Positions 17,943 through 26,827 of a stretch of DNA of 64,000 bases are shown here, one piece after another; position 1 is the first letter of the stretch; each line of letters starts with the position of its first letter. The DNA lies in the NCBI GenBank assembly GCA_028285585.1, contig JANQOU010000012.1:62001-126000 (forward strand), written 5' to 3'. Source of the DNA: Acidimicrobiia bacterium. GTDB taxonomy: Bacteria > Actinomycetota > Acidimicrobiia > Spongiisociales > ZC4RG35. The notes under the pieces are model-generated. The model was not told where the DNA came from and made no database searches. It saw only the letters and a list, made by a program, of their open reading frames with translations. The position numbers and the translations under genes were made by a program.

Positions 17943-18965
17943 TTAAACGACTTCGATAACCTTGTCAGAAGTGAGCTCTCCCACCTGCACGGCAGATTCG
18001 ACCTCGGCGAGGTAGGGCTCGACAGCATCCTGAGGGAGGGCCAGGAGCAAGCCCCCACTGGTCTGAGCATCCACCAGAAGCTTCACCTGGTCGGTGTCGC
18101 GCTCGGTGCGCATCTCCCCGAGCAGCGCCAGCAGGTTGCGACGGGAGCCTCCCGGCCACATGCCGTCGGCAAGCAGGTCGACCACACCGTCGATGAGCGG
18201 AACCTGGTCGAAGACGACTTGTGCTCCAACCCCGGACGCCGCACACATCTCACGCAGGTGCCCCAACAACCCGAAGCCGGTGACATCGGTTGCCGCGTTG
18301 GCTCCAACTCTGGATGCAGCGGCGGCGGCTTCGCGGTTGAGTGTCTTCATCACCGCGATGGCTGTGCTCTCGATGTCGGCCGGACATGCGTCGCGTTTGA
18401 TCGCGGTGGCGATGATGCCCGTGCCCAGAGGCTTGGTCAGCACCAGAGCGTCGCCAGGCCGGCCTCCGGAATTGGCCAACACCGACGACTGCTTGACGAC
18501 TCCGGTGACGGCAAAGCCATAGTGCGGCTCCGGACCGCCTATCGAGTGGCCGCCGAGAACGGTGCACCCAGCGTCGCTCATCACATCCATCCCGCCTTCG
18601 ATGACCTCAGAGGCGAGGTCGAGCGGCAGGTCGTCCCTGGGCCAGGCGAGGTATTGGAGTGCGGTGAGAGGCTCAGCGCCCATCGCGTAGACATCACTGA
18701 GGGCGTTGGCGGCTGCAATCGCTCCCCAGTCACTCGCCGAGTCGACGACAGGGGCAAACACGTCGATGGTGTGAACCAGTGCGCGCTCGTGATCGATTGC
18801 GTACACACCGGCGTCGTCGCCCGTCCCGAGCCCCACGATGAGGTCAGGGTGTTGAGTCGAAGGATGAGACTGGACCGGGCTCAGAACCTGAGCCAGCTCG
18901 GCTGGGCCGAGTTTGCAGCCTCAGCCGGCGCCGTGACTGAATCCGGTGAGTCGGTGTTTGCTCAC
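17943..18965 (-). CDS. selD: Selenide, water dikinase containing selenocysteine (in-frame UGA)
   Basis: 340 residues if UGA is read as selenocysteine. SelD makes selenophosphate from selenide and ATP for tRNA-Sec. A conventional reading starts at an internal GTG (18836) and gives 297 residues lacking the catalytic N-terminus. Upstream, the same frame continues through TGA (18921-18923) and encodes SHGAG-U-GCKLGPAELAQVL, exactly the family's catalytic block, with U15 and Lys18 matching Cys17 and Lys20 of E. coli SelD. The ATP-binding GTGDDAGVY and downstream TDVTGFGLLGHL motifs are intact. The start is GTG 18965 (TATCCT six bases upstream); GTG 18968 is an alternative. A 7-bp hairpin lies 33 bases after the UGA. 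Confidence 0.88.
18878..18894 (-). promoter_or_regulatory. Candidate bacterial SECIS hairpin in selD
   Basis: The mRNA-sense sequence GGCTCAG-GTT-CTGAGCC forms a perfect 7-bp stem with a GUU apical loop. The loop begins 33 bases after the UGA, and a G is first in the loop, both within what is known for bacterial SECIS elements. A second small hairpin (CTCGGC-CCA-GCCGAG) lies between it and the UGA and is an alternative. Confidence 0.55.
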
Positions 18966-19036
18966 CACGCCAGGATAAGACCCGGCCGGGCACACCATGT
19001 TGCACAGGTCAAGGCCGTCGTTACCCTTCCTCCGCC

Positions 19037-19513
19037 ATGGCCGATCAGACCACTTTTTTGACGCCTGCCGCGCTCAAAAAGCTCCAAGACGAGCTGGAAG
19101 AGCTGACGACAGACGGCCGCCGCGAGATCGAGGAGCGCATCGCCGAAGCGCGTTCTCACGGCGACCTTCGCGAGAACGCCGACTATGACGCGGCCAAGAA
19201 CGATCAAGGCCTCATGGAGGCGAGAATCCGCAAGCTCGAGCATCTGATCAACACGGCAGAGGTGCGCGAGGTCGCCGACACCGGCAAGGTCGAGATCGGG
19301 ACCGTGGTGACGGTGATCGACTCCGACGGCGACGAGATGGAGTACTTCGTGGCACCTCAGGAGAACAAGGTGGCCGGGATGCTGCTGGCCTCCCCCACCA
19401 GCCCACTCGGCGCTGCCTTGCTCGGTGCGAGCGAAGGCGACGAGGTCGACTACGAGGCCCCGGCGGGAACCTTCACCGTGAAAGTCGTCTCTGTGCGACC
19501 CTACGAGGACTGA
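19037..19513 (+). CDS. greA: Transcription elongation factor GreA
   Basis: 158 residues, the usual family length. GreA enters the RNA polymerase secondary channel and stimulates cleavage of backtracked RNA. The N-terminal antiparallel coiled coil (about residues 10-75) carries the catalytic acidic tip in SHGDLRENADYDAAKNDQ (D43/E46-type residues). The C-terminal FKBP-like domain includes SPTSPLGAALLGASEGDEV. TACCCT lies nine bases before the ATG. Divergent from the selD operon. Confidence 0.95.
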   Translation: MADQTTFLTPAALKKLQDELEELTTDGRREIEERIAEARSHGDLRENADYDAAKNDQGLMEARIRKLEHLINTAEVREVADTGKVEIGTVVTVIDSDGDEMEYFVAPQENKVAGMLLASPTSPLGAALLGASEGDEVDYEAPAGTFTVKVVSVRPYED

Positions 19514-19558
19514 TCGCAGGGTTAGCCTGACCCCCCGTCAACTGCACGGGGACACCAA

Positions 19559-20959
19559 GTGAGACTTCGGCTCAGAAGCCCACGCCAACTTGCCCGCTCG
19601 CTCCTTGCCGCGGCGCGCCGCGACAACACGAAAGTCGCCGACTATCTCGAGTCGAAGCCGGAGCAGTGGGAAGCCCTCGCCGAAGCCGCCCCCGGCGACG
19701 CCGCCGACATCCTCGAGCAACTCGAAGAAGAGGATGCAGCGGGGCTGCTCTCCGACCTCGACGCTCCTGAAGCCGCTGAAGTTCTGGAGGAAATCGCCCC
19801 TGAGCTGGCCGCAGAGCTGATCGACGAGGTGCCGCTCGACGATCTCGCGGCAGCTCTGAACGAGATGCCCGCCGAAGCCGCCGCAGACCTGATCGGAGAG
19901 CTGGACGACGAGGTGGTCGAAGACGTCCTCGCCGCCATGGACGACTCGGCTGAGGACGATGTCAGAGGGCTGCTCATATACCCGCCTGACAGCGCCGGCG
20001 GGCTCATGACCACCGAGATCGCCTCCCTCCCTCTCGGCCTGACCACCGGGGAAGCCGTCGAGCGGCTGCGGCAGCTGAACGACGAATACGAAGACCTCTC
20101 ATACATCTACATCGTCGACGACGAGCGGCGGCTCGAAGGCGTGCTGTCGTTCCGGGATCTCGTCTTCAAGCGCCCTGGCTCTCCGCTGGCCGAAGTGATG
20201 GTCCCTCCGATCGCAGTCACCGCCATGACCGACCGGGAAGAAGTCGCCGAGATATGCCAGCGCTATCACCTGCTGGGGGTGCCGGTCACCGACCGCCAAG
20301 GCGTCCTCCTCGGGATGGTGACCAATGACGCCGTCATCGAAGCGGTCCAGGACGAGGCCACCGAGGACTTCGCGGCAGCAGTCGGAGCCGGTGTTGAAGA
20401 GACGGTGTACACCGATGTCGGGGAGTCGTTTCGGATGCGAGCCCCCTGGCTGCTGCTCAACCTGGTGCTGGCACTGCTCATCGCCTGGGTCATCGAGCGG
20501 CAGACCGGGATCATCAGCGCCGAGCCGGTCCTGGCCGCGCTCATGCCCGTCATCGCGTTGCTCGGCGGGAACGGCGGGAACCAGAGCCTCGCCGTCATGA
20601 TCCGCTCACTGGCCACCGACGACGTGCCCTCGATTCAGGTGCCGTCGATCCTCGGGAGACAGGCCGGGGTCGGGGCGTTGAACGGGTTGGTGCTCGCCCT
20701 GGTGTCGGGCGGACTCACCCTGGCCTTGCTGGAACTGGGCGTCTTCAGGTCCAGCTCCGAGCCCGCTGCGGTGGCCGTCGTGGTTGGGATCGCGGCCCTG
20801 GCCAATCTGGTTATCGCCACCGTCTCCGGGGCGGGAATCCCACTGGTGCTGAGACGTCTCGGCCTCGACCCCGCCCTCGCCGCGGCCATCTTCGTGACCC
20901 TGATCACCGATTTGGTCGGGTTCGGCGGCTTCCTCCTGGTAGCGGCAGCGTTGCTATAG
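19559..20959 (+). CDS. mgtE: Magnesium transporter MgtE
   Basis: 466 residues. Layout: N-terminal superhelical domain rich in acidic repeats (about 30-140), a CBS pair (about 145-270) that senses cytosolic Mg2+, then five membrane helices (from about 295). The signature GGNGGNQSLAVMIRSLA in the membrane domain contains the conserved Asn/Gln of the pore family. GTG start with GGGGA seven to eleven bases upstream; TAGCCT about 35 bases upstream suggests a leadered transcript, unusual in this window. Transcription probably ends at the palindromic repeat just after the stop codon. Confidence 0.93.
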   Translation: MRLRLRSPRQLARSLLAAARRDNTKVADYLESKPEQWEALAEAAPGDAADILEQLEEEDAAGLLSDLDAPEAAEVLEEIAPELAAELIDEVPLDDLAAALNEMPAEAAADLIGELDDEVVEDVLAAMDDSAEDDVRGLLIYPPDSAGGLMTTEIASLPLGLTTGEAVERLRQLNDEYEDLSYIYIVDDERRLEGVLSFRDLVFKRPGSPLAEVMVPPIAVTAMTDREEVAEICQRYHLLGVPVTDRQGVLLGMVTNDAVIEAVQDEATEDFAAAVGAGVEETVYTDVGESFRMRAPWLLLNLVLALLIAWVIERQTGIISAEPVLAALMPVIALLGGNGGNQSLAVMIRSLATDDVPSIQVPSILGRQAGVGALNGLVLALVSGGLTLALLELGVFRSSSEPAAVAVVVGIAALANLVIATVSGAGIPLVLRRLGLDPALAAAIFVTLITDLVGFGGFLLVAAALL

Positions 20960-21026
20960 CAAGCCGTCGCGCTGAGCGACACGGGTTGCTATAGCGAGGC
21001 GTGTCGGTCAGCGCGACGCTGTGCAC
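20949..21026. repeat. Intergenic palindromic repeat, copy A (double palindrome)
   Basis: Begins in the last codons of mgtE and runs into the gap before the convergent lipoprotein gene. It holds TTGCTATAGCAA (20951-20962) and a variant TTGCTATAGCGA (20986-20997), ending in CGCTGTGCAC as do the other copies. Arms 20966-20983 and 21000-21017 are 18-base inverted repeats with one mismatch around a 16-base loop holding the second palindrome, enough for a strong bidirectional terminator. Confidence 0.85.
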
Positions 21027-21047
21027 GCCAGATTCGTGGGTGTGCGG

Positions 21048-21578
21048 TCAGCTGCCGATGATGAACTCGCCGAACTCGGCGAACGGGCCCTGGAATCTCA
21101 CGGTGTCGCCGCCGACGAGACTCACCAAATGGTGGTCATCCAGCAGTGCCTGCTGCTCGGCAGTTCTCTGACCCTCAGGGATCCCGAAAGCCTGAACCGC
21201 ATCCGGGTCGTCAAACACCTCGACACCGAGAAGATCAGGGTCCGAGTCCTTGAGATCGCCGATGAAGTTCTCGAGGTCGACATCTGTGTAAGCCCCATCC
21301 GGAATGAGGATGTGAAGCGTCTCGCCGTCCTCACCCGAGACTCTCACCACGATCTCGAAACTGACCACATTCTGGCCAACAAGCGCAGCTGTCGTCACCG
21401 CCCCATCTTCGGGTGCGGCCGTCGTCGTGGTGACCGACTCGGGCGGGGTCGAGGCGGCTGTCGTGCCCCCGGTCACCAACGAAGAAGACGTTGTCGACAA
21501 CTCAACGGTCCCATCGTCACAGGCACCCAATACGAGCACAGCCGCCAAGCCAGCCGCTGCGATGGTTCGGAGCTTCAT
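21048..21578 (-). CDS. Hypothetical lipoprotein
   Basis: 176 residues. Lipoprotein signal ending LVLGAC, then a Thr/Ser-rich spacer (about 22-60) typical of surface lipoproteins, and a soluble domain (about 65-176) with FEIVVRVSGEDGETLHILIP at its start. No family recognised. The ATG at 21578 has TACGTT eight bases upstream; longer reading frames upstream overlap the aminotransferase gene and are not supported. Ends just after palindromic repeat copy A. Confidence 0.75.
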   Translation of the reverse strand: MKLRTIAAAGLAAVLVLGACDDGTVELSTTSSSLVTGGTTAASTPPESVTTTTAAPEDGAVTTAALVGQNVVSFEIVVRVSGEDGETLHILIPDGAYTDVDLENFIGDLKDSDPDLLGVEVFDDPDAVQAFGIPEGQRTAEQQALLDDHHLVSLVGGDTVRFQGPFAEFGEFIIGS

Positions 21579-21630
21579 GACTTCACAACGTAGCTCTGCA
21601 CACTGAAGGTTCCCGAGTGACGCCCGGAGA

Positions 21631-22440
21631 TCAGCCGGTGAGCGCTGCGAAAACCTCTGCAAGCCGCTTCGCGACATCACCAGGCTCAAAGGTGCGGTCG
21701 CCAACGTCGGACACGGGCTGCACCTCGCGGACGGTCGACAGAGCGAGTACCTCGGAGGCATCGTCGAGCCGGTCGAGACCCCAGCGCCCTTCGACGACTT
21801 CGATGCCGATCCGACGCGCCTCGTCGAGGACGACACGGCGGGTGATCGAGTCGAGGATTCCCAAGTCGAGAGCCGGAGTCTCCAGGACGCCGTCGACCAC
21901 CCAGCCCACCGAGAACGTCGGCCCTTCCAACATCAACCCGTCAGTTGTGAGCAACAGGGCATCTTCGAACCCGGCCTCGACAGCACTTCTCGTCGAGGCG
22001 AGATTGGGCGCATAAGAAAGGGTCTTGGCACCCGCAAGCTGCCAGTCGACACCTCCGCCCTGCCACGGGGCAACGAGCGGGAAGAGGGTGCATGCCGATG
22101 ACTGCGCAGGCAAGTCATGGCCGAACACGATCACACTCGGTGGAGTGTCGATGCCCGGGACCGCCGAGCCACGGGTGACCACCACCCGAACCAGGCAATC
22201 GCCACACGTCTCGGCAACCCTCTCGATCCAGTCCGTCAACTCGCTCGTGGAAGGAAGGCCCAGGCCCAACGCCTCTGCGCTGCGATGGAGCCGCTCGACA
22301 TGCTCAGCAACGGCGAAGGCCTTCCCGCCGTATGACCGCATCACCTCGAAGCAACCGTCGCCTCGCAGCACCGAGGAGTCGGTGACGGAGATGGTCCCGT
22401 CCGACGGGACACCATTGATGAGAATCGGGCCCGACGTCAC
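21631..22440 (-). CDS. Class IV PLP aminotransferase / aminodeoxychorismate lyase-like
   Basis: 269 residues. Fold-type IV PLP enzyme, the group holding branched-chain and D-amino-acid aminotransferases and 4-amino-4-deoxychorismate lyase (PabC). The Schiff-base Lys is K139 in LAGAKTLSYAPNL; the cofactor-site Glu lies in MLEGPTFSVGWV; the N-terminal DSSVLRGDGCFEVMRSY is a family block. Size and motif spacing fit PabC-type or short transaminases; which one cannot be told here. The start overlaps nadE by ATGA, indicating coupled expression. Confidence 0.85.
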   Translation of the reverse strand: MTSGPILINGVPSDGTISVTDSSVLRGDGCFEVMRSYGGKAFAVAEHVERLHRSAEALGLGLPSTSELTDWIERVAETCGDCLVRVVVTRGSAVPGIDTPPSVIVFGHDLPAQSSACTLFPLVAPWQGGGVDWQLAGAKTLSYAPNLASTRSAVEAGFEDALLLTTDGLMLEGPTFSVGWVVDGVLETPALDLGILDSITRRVVLDEARRIGIEVVEGRWGLDRLDDASEVLALSTVREVQPVSDVGDRTFEPGDVAKRLAEVFAALTG

Positions 22441-24098
22441 GACCCTGCACCTCGTAAGTAGCCGTTGGTGATGGGCAGCCGGCGATCTCTCCCGAAGGCC
22501 TTGGTGGTCACCTTGACCCCTGGGGCCGCCTGCCGTCTCTTGTACTCGTTGCGATCGACCATCCTGGCCACACGCTCCACGAGCGCTCGCTCAAACCCTG
22601 CATCCACTATCGCATCCACTCCGAGATCGTCTTCGACGTACCGCTCCAGTATGCCGTCGAGCACCTCATAGGGAGGCAACGAGTCCGAATCGAGCTGATC
22701 GGGGCGAAGCTCTGCCGACGGCGGCTTGTCGATTGTGTTCTGAGGAATGATCTCGCCGTCCTTGTTCCGCCATTTGGCAAGCTCATACAACTGAGTCTTG
22801 AAGATGTCTTTCAGCACCGAGTAGCCACCGACCATGTCCCCGTAGAGAGTGGCATAGCCGACCGCCATCTCCGACTTGTTGCCGGTGGCCACCACCATCG
22901 GGCCGAACTTGTTGGAGATCGCCATCACCGTGGCCCCTCGGGCGCGTGCCTGGAGGTTCTCCTCGGCTACTCCCGGCTCGGTGCCGGCGAACACAGGTTC
23001 CAAGGAGTCGAGATGTTCTTGGAAGATCCCGTCGATCGACAGCACGTCGAAGCGGATGCCCAGATTCTGAGCCAGCACTCTCGCATCCTCTATCGAGTGA
23101 TCCGAAGAGAACCGTGATGGCAGCGAGACACCCCATACGTTCTGCGGCCCCAAGGCATCGGCGGCGACCGCGGCGGTGAGAGCAGAGTCGATGCCCCCGG
23201 AAAGACTGATCAGAACGCTCTCGAACCCGTTCTTGGTGACGTAGTCACGCAGACCCAGGGTGATGGCGCGATAGACCTCCTCAACCGGGTCTAGCAGCGG
23301 AGTCGCGGCACCCGGCTCCACCTGCTCCTCGCCGATCGGCACGTCGACGACAAAGAAGTCCTCCTCGAACTGAGGGGAACGATGGATCAAAGTCCCGGCA
23401 GCATCCAGGACGATGGAGGCTCCGTCGAACACCAGCTCGTCCTGGCCACCGACCAGGTTCAGGTAGACAACCGGCGCTCCCGACGCTCGGGCGCGCTCGG
23501 CCAGCATCAGCTCCCTATCTGCAGCCTTGCCTCGATGAAACGGTGAGGCGTTGATGTTCAGGAGAATCTTTGCTCCTGCGTCCGCCTGGAGGCTGGGTGG
23601 ACCGTCGGGAAGCCAGATGTCCTCACAAACCGAGATACCCACACTGTGCTCTCCGATCGGCCAGACAGCACCTGGGTCATCGCCCACGGCGAAGTACCGG
23701 TCCTCGTCGAACACCCCGTAATTGGGAAGAAGCACCTTGTGATAGGTCCCGATCACCCGACCGTCGCCGAGGAGCGCCGCAGCGTTGGCGACATCTCTCG
23801 GCTCAGCGTCGATGCCGCCACGAGGGGCACCTCGCGCCCGATCGAGAAAGCCGACCACAACGTGTGTGCTCGTCGTTGCTTCGGCTATCCGTTGCAAAGC
23901 ATCCAGGTTCGCCGTCACGAAGTCGGGGCGATGCGCAAGGTCTTCAGGGGGGTAGCCAGGGATGGCCAACTCGGGAAGGAGAAGCACCTCCGCACCGGCA
24001 TCTGTCGCACGAGCGACGCTGTCGAGAATCAACTGAGTGTTGCCGTCGACGTCGCCAACGGTCAGGTTCAGTTGCGCACCGGCGACACGTATTGCCAT
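22437..24098 (-). CDS. nadE: Glutamine-dependent NAD+ synthetase
   Basis: 553 residues. Amidates deamido-NAD to NAD using ammonia released from glutamine. N-terminal CN-hydrolase (nitrilase-like) domain with the catalytic triad visible as Glu in LLPELAIPGYPPED, Lys in YHKVLLPNYG and Cys in ISVCEDIW; the C-terminal synthetase begins near residue 275 with the P-loop SLSGGIDSALTAAV. The start MAIRVAGAQ at 24098 is used because TAACGT lies seven bases upstream; an in-frame ATG at 24137 is unlikely. Divergent from glnE. Confidence 0.93.
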   Translation of the reverse strand: MAIRVAGAQLNLTVGDVDGNTQLILDSVARATDAGAEVLLLPELAIPGYPPEDLAHRPDFVTANLDALQRIAEATTSTHVVVGFLDRARGAPRGGIDAEPRDVANAAALLGDGRVIGTYHKVLLPNYGVFDEDRYFAVGDDPGAVWPIGEHSVGISVCEDIWLPDGPPSLQADAGAKILLNINASPFHRGKAADRELMLAERARASGAPVVYLNLVGGQDELVFDGASIVLDAAGTLIHRSPQFEEDFFVVDVPIGEEQVEPGAATPLLDPVEEVYRAITLGLRDYVTKNGFESVLISLSGGIDSALTAAVAADALGPQNVWGVSLPSRFSSDHSIEDARVLAQNLGIRFDVLSIDGIFQEHLDSLEPVFAGTEPGVAEENLQARARGATVMAISNKFGPMVVATGNKSEMAVGYATLYGDMVGGYSVLKDIFKTQLYELAKWRNKDGEIIPQNTIDKPPSAELRPDQLDSDSLPPYEVLDGILERYVEDDLGVDAIVDAGFERALVERVARMVDRNEYKRRQAAPGVKVTTKAFGRDRRLPITNGYLRGAGS

Positions 24099-24148
24099 TC
24101 CCGCCACGTTATCGGGCGCATCACGTGACTTCGTCATAGCCTGGCGGT
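24099..24148. promoter_or_regulatory. Divergent leaderless promoters of nadE and glnE
   Basis: The 50-base gap carries TAACGT on the minus strand (24106-24111, seven bases before the nadE ATG) and TAGCCT on the plus strand (24137-24142, six bases before the glnE GTG). Clear -35 hexamers are not seen. The two start regions are so close that polymerases would interfere. Confidence 0.5.
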
Positions 24149-26731
24149 GTGGACGCCGAAGCTCGTGATGCCATCACCCAAGCCTCACGCGCTCTGAGCA
24201 TCGCCATCGAGCGAAACCCGTCGATCCTCGAAGGCCCGGAACATGTGGAGTCTCTGCCCGACCGGTTCCGGGCGCACCTGGTGGCGATCGCGGGCAAGGA
24301 TCTGACGGGCGAGATCGACCAGGAGGAGGCAACCCGCCTCTTCTCAGAAGCAATCGACACGCTGGTGGCAGATGCGCTCGAATCGGTAGTGACGGCCACT
24401 GCCGAGAAGCACCCAATCGTCACACAAACCCCCTTTGCGGTCATCGCCATGGGTAAATGGGGTGCGGGAGAGCTCAACTACTACTCGGACATCGACCTCG
24501 TCTTTGTGCACGACTCTGCCCCTGAAAGCGCCAACGAGTCGAGGTCGGCTGCCCTGGCAGTCGCCAGCGGCCTCATCGCAACACTCACCGCACCCACCTT
24601 CGACGGGACCATGCTTCATGTCGATGCCGACCTGCGTCCCGAAGGGGCGATGGGACCTCTGTCCCGGAGCCTGGAGAGCTACGAGGCCTACTACGAGCGC
24701 TGGGCCGAGGCCTGGGAGCTGCAAGCGCTGCTCAAGGCGCGATTCGCGGCCGGAGATGTCGAGCTCGGATCCCGATTCGAACGACTCGCCTCCAAGGTGG
24801 TCTGGGAAGAGGGGCTGGACGTGGACGCGCTGCGCAGCATCCGTCACATCAAGGCACAGGCCGAAGCGGGCGCTCCCCGAGACGACATCAAGCGCTCACC
24901 CGGAGGGATCAGGGACATCGAGTTCACCATCCAGCTGCTCCAGCTCGTACACGGCCGGTTCGACGACGACCTCCGGGTGCGGCCCACCCTCGAGGCGATC
25001 CGCAGGCTGGGAAGCCACGGCTACATCGAGGAGGACGAGGCAACCCGTCTGATCTCCTCCTACTCGTTCCTGCGAGACGTCGAGCATCGAGTTCAGCTGT
25101 GGGACCTGCAACAGACTCATCGAATCCCTCGGAATCGCGAGGGCATGGAGCGAGTGGGACGGAGCCTCGGGCTCATGGGCAACCCGGCCGAGGCGTTGTC
25201 CGAGAGACTCGGGACCATCCGCTCCGACGTCAGGAACCTCCACGAGCGGCTCTACTTCAGGCCGATCTTGGACTCGCTCGTCGGGCTGCCGTCGGCGACC
25301 CTCGATCGTGACGAAGCAGCGGTCCGGCTCGAATCCTTGGGGTTTCGCGACGTAAACGCCGCAACGCGCTCACTGGAAGAGATGACGTCCGGGCTCAGCC
25401 GGCGCTCCCGCGTGATGCAGCAAGTTCTCCCGCTGATGCTCGACTGGCTCTCGCAATCCCCCGACCCGGACCTCGGCCTCGACCAGCTGAGAGTCCTGCT
25501 GGCCCGCACCACGGATCACAGCGAGCTGGTGCGGCTGCTTCAGGTCAACCCACTCGCTGGAGAGCGCCTCTGCCTTCTGCTCGGCACGGGCCGGCTGTTG
25601 GGAGACTGGATGGACCGGATTCCCGAGTTCATCCCCAGGCTGGCTGACGACGCCCGCATCCGCCAGATCCGGGACGGCGATGATGTGTGGGAACAGCTCG
25701 AAGCCCTGCTCGACGCCCGCCCTGGCGAAGACGCACGCATCGGGACCATCCGCAGGTTCGCTCGCCGGCGCAAGCTGAGAATCGCGGCACGGGATGTGCT
25801 CGGAGAGGGCACCACCGAAGAGACCCTGATGGCGCTCAGCGACACCGCCGACGCCGCCATTCGGGGTGGTCTGCGCAGCCTCGGAGACGGTGAGCAGGAC
25901 GGTTTCGCCGTGCTCGCGATGGGGAAATGGGGCGGAAGCGAGCTGTCGTACAGTTCCGATCTCGATGTCATGTACGTGTTCGACGATCCGATGGAGCGAG
26001 AGACTGCGATCACCCTCACCTCCGAGCTGGATCGTGTGGTCTCGCAGCCGAGCAAGCACGGCGAGGCCTACCTGCTCGACGCCGAGATTCGCCCCGAGGG
26101 CCGGAAGGGGCCGATGGCTCGTTCCTTCGACTCCTTTGATCGCTACTACTCCGAGTGGGTGGAGCCTTGGGAGCTGCTGGCCCTTGTCAAAGCCAGGCCG
26201 GTAGCCGGCGATCAGAGGCTTCGGGAGCGCTTCACCGAGCTGGTCGCGGAGACAATCTGGTCTGGGCCGCCGACCGAGCAGCAGGCCCACGAGATCAGGC
26301 GCATCAAGGCACGTGTGGAGACCGAGCGCATGCCAGCGGGGGAAGACCCCGACTTCCACCTCAAGCTGGGCCCGGGTGGCCTGACCGACATCGAGTTCGC
26401 CACCCAACTCCTCCAGCTCCGGCACGGCCATCTCCATGAGGAGCTGCGAGTGACCGGGACACTCGGGGCACTCGCGGCCTTGAGAGAGCGAGAGCTTCTC
26501 GGCAAGGCCGATTTCAACGCCTTGCGCGACTCGTACCTGTTCTGCACGAGGGTGAGGCTTCGTCTCCATCTTCAGAGCGGGCGGGTGCTCAACTCGCTGC
26601 CAACCGACCCAGCTGCCAGCTCCCGGCTGGCTTCCTCGCTTGGGCTCGATCGCAGCTCGGAACTGCGCGAGCAGTACCGCAAGCACACCCGACACGCCCG
26701 CACTGCCTTCGAGAAGCTCTTCTTCGACTGA
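24149..26731 (+). CDS. glnE: Bifunctional glutamine synthetase adenylyltransferase/deadenylase
   Basis: 860 residues, somewhat short for the family (about 950-1000). It adds and removes AMP on glutamine synthetase in response to nitrogen signals. Two nucleotidyltransferase domains are visible: AMGKWGAGELNYYSDIDLVF (residues about 101-120) and AMGKWGGSELSYSSDLDVMY (about 590-609), each with the G-S/G-E-L...D-x-D metal site. Each is followed by a helical GlnE-type domain with SPGGIRDIEF and GPGGLTDIEF. No glnA or PII gene is in the window. GTG start with TAGCCT six bases upstream. Confidence 0.94.
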   Translation: MDAEARDAITQASRALSIAIERNPSILEGPEHVESLPDRFRAHLVAIAGKDLTGEIDQEEATRLFSEAIDTLVADALESVVTATAEKHPIVTQTPFAVIAMGKWGAGELNYYSDIDLVFVHDSAPESANESRSAALAVASGLIATLTAPTFDGTMLHVDADLRPEGAMGPLSRSLESYEAYYERWAEAWELQALLKARFAAGDVELGSRFERLASKVVWEEGLDVDALRSIRHIKAQAEAGAPRDDIKRSPGGIRDIEFTIQLLQLVHGRFDDDLRVRPTLEAIRRLGSHGYIEEDEATRLISSYSFLRDVEHRVQLWDLQQTHRIPRNREGMERVGRSLGLMGNPAEALSERLGTIRSDVRNLHERLYFRPILDSLVGLPSATLDRDEAAVRLESLGFRDVNAATRSLEEMTSGLSRRSRVMQQVLPLMLDWLSQSPDPDLGLDQLRVLLARTTDHSELVRLLQVNPLAGERLCLLLGTGRLLGDWMDRIPEFIPRLADDARIRQIRDGDDVWEQLEALLDARPGEDARIGTIRRFARRRKLRIAARDVLGEGTTEETLMALSDTADAAIRGGLRSLGDGEQDGFAVLAMGKWGGSELSYSSDLDVMYVFDDPMERETAITLTSELDRVVSQPSKHGEAYLLDAEIRPEGRKGPMARSFDSFDRYYSEWVEPWELLALVKARPVAGDQRLRERFTELVAETIWSGPPTEQQAHEIRRIKARVETERMPAGEDPDFHLKLGPGGLTDIEFATQLLQLRHGHLHEELRVTGTLGALAALRERELLGKADFNALRDSYLFCTRVRLRLHLQSGRVLNSLPTDPAASSRLASSLGLDRSSELREQYRKHTRHARTAFEKLFFD

Positions 26732-26739
26732 CTCTCTCT

Positions 26740-26782
26740 CGTTGCTATAGCAACGCGTGGCGCCAGACGTCACGCTGTGCAC
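26740..26782. repeat. Intergenic palindromic repeat, copy B
   Basis: 43 bases between glnE and the VIT gene. It starts with the 16-base palindrome CGTTGCTATAGCAACG and ends CACGCTGTGCAC. Read on the opposite strand it aligns without gaps to copy C (36 of 43 identical). Placed just after the glnE stop, it could end glnE transcription ahead of the separate VIT promoter. Confidence 0.85.
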
Positions 26783-26827
26783 GCTCGTTTCGCAGCGAAA
26801 GACGACCCTTCGATACCATTCACGCCG

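Noticed and set aside
20949-21026. CRISPR-like array
   Set aside because: Only two palindromic cores, no regular spacers and no cas genes.
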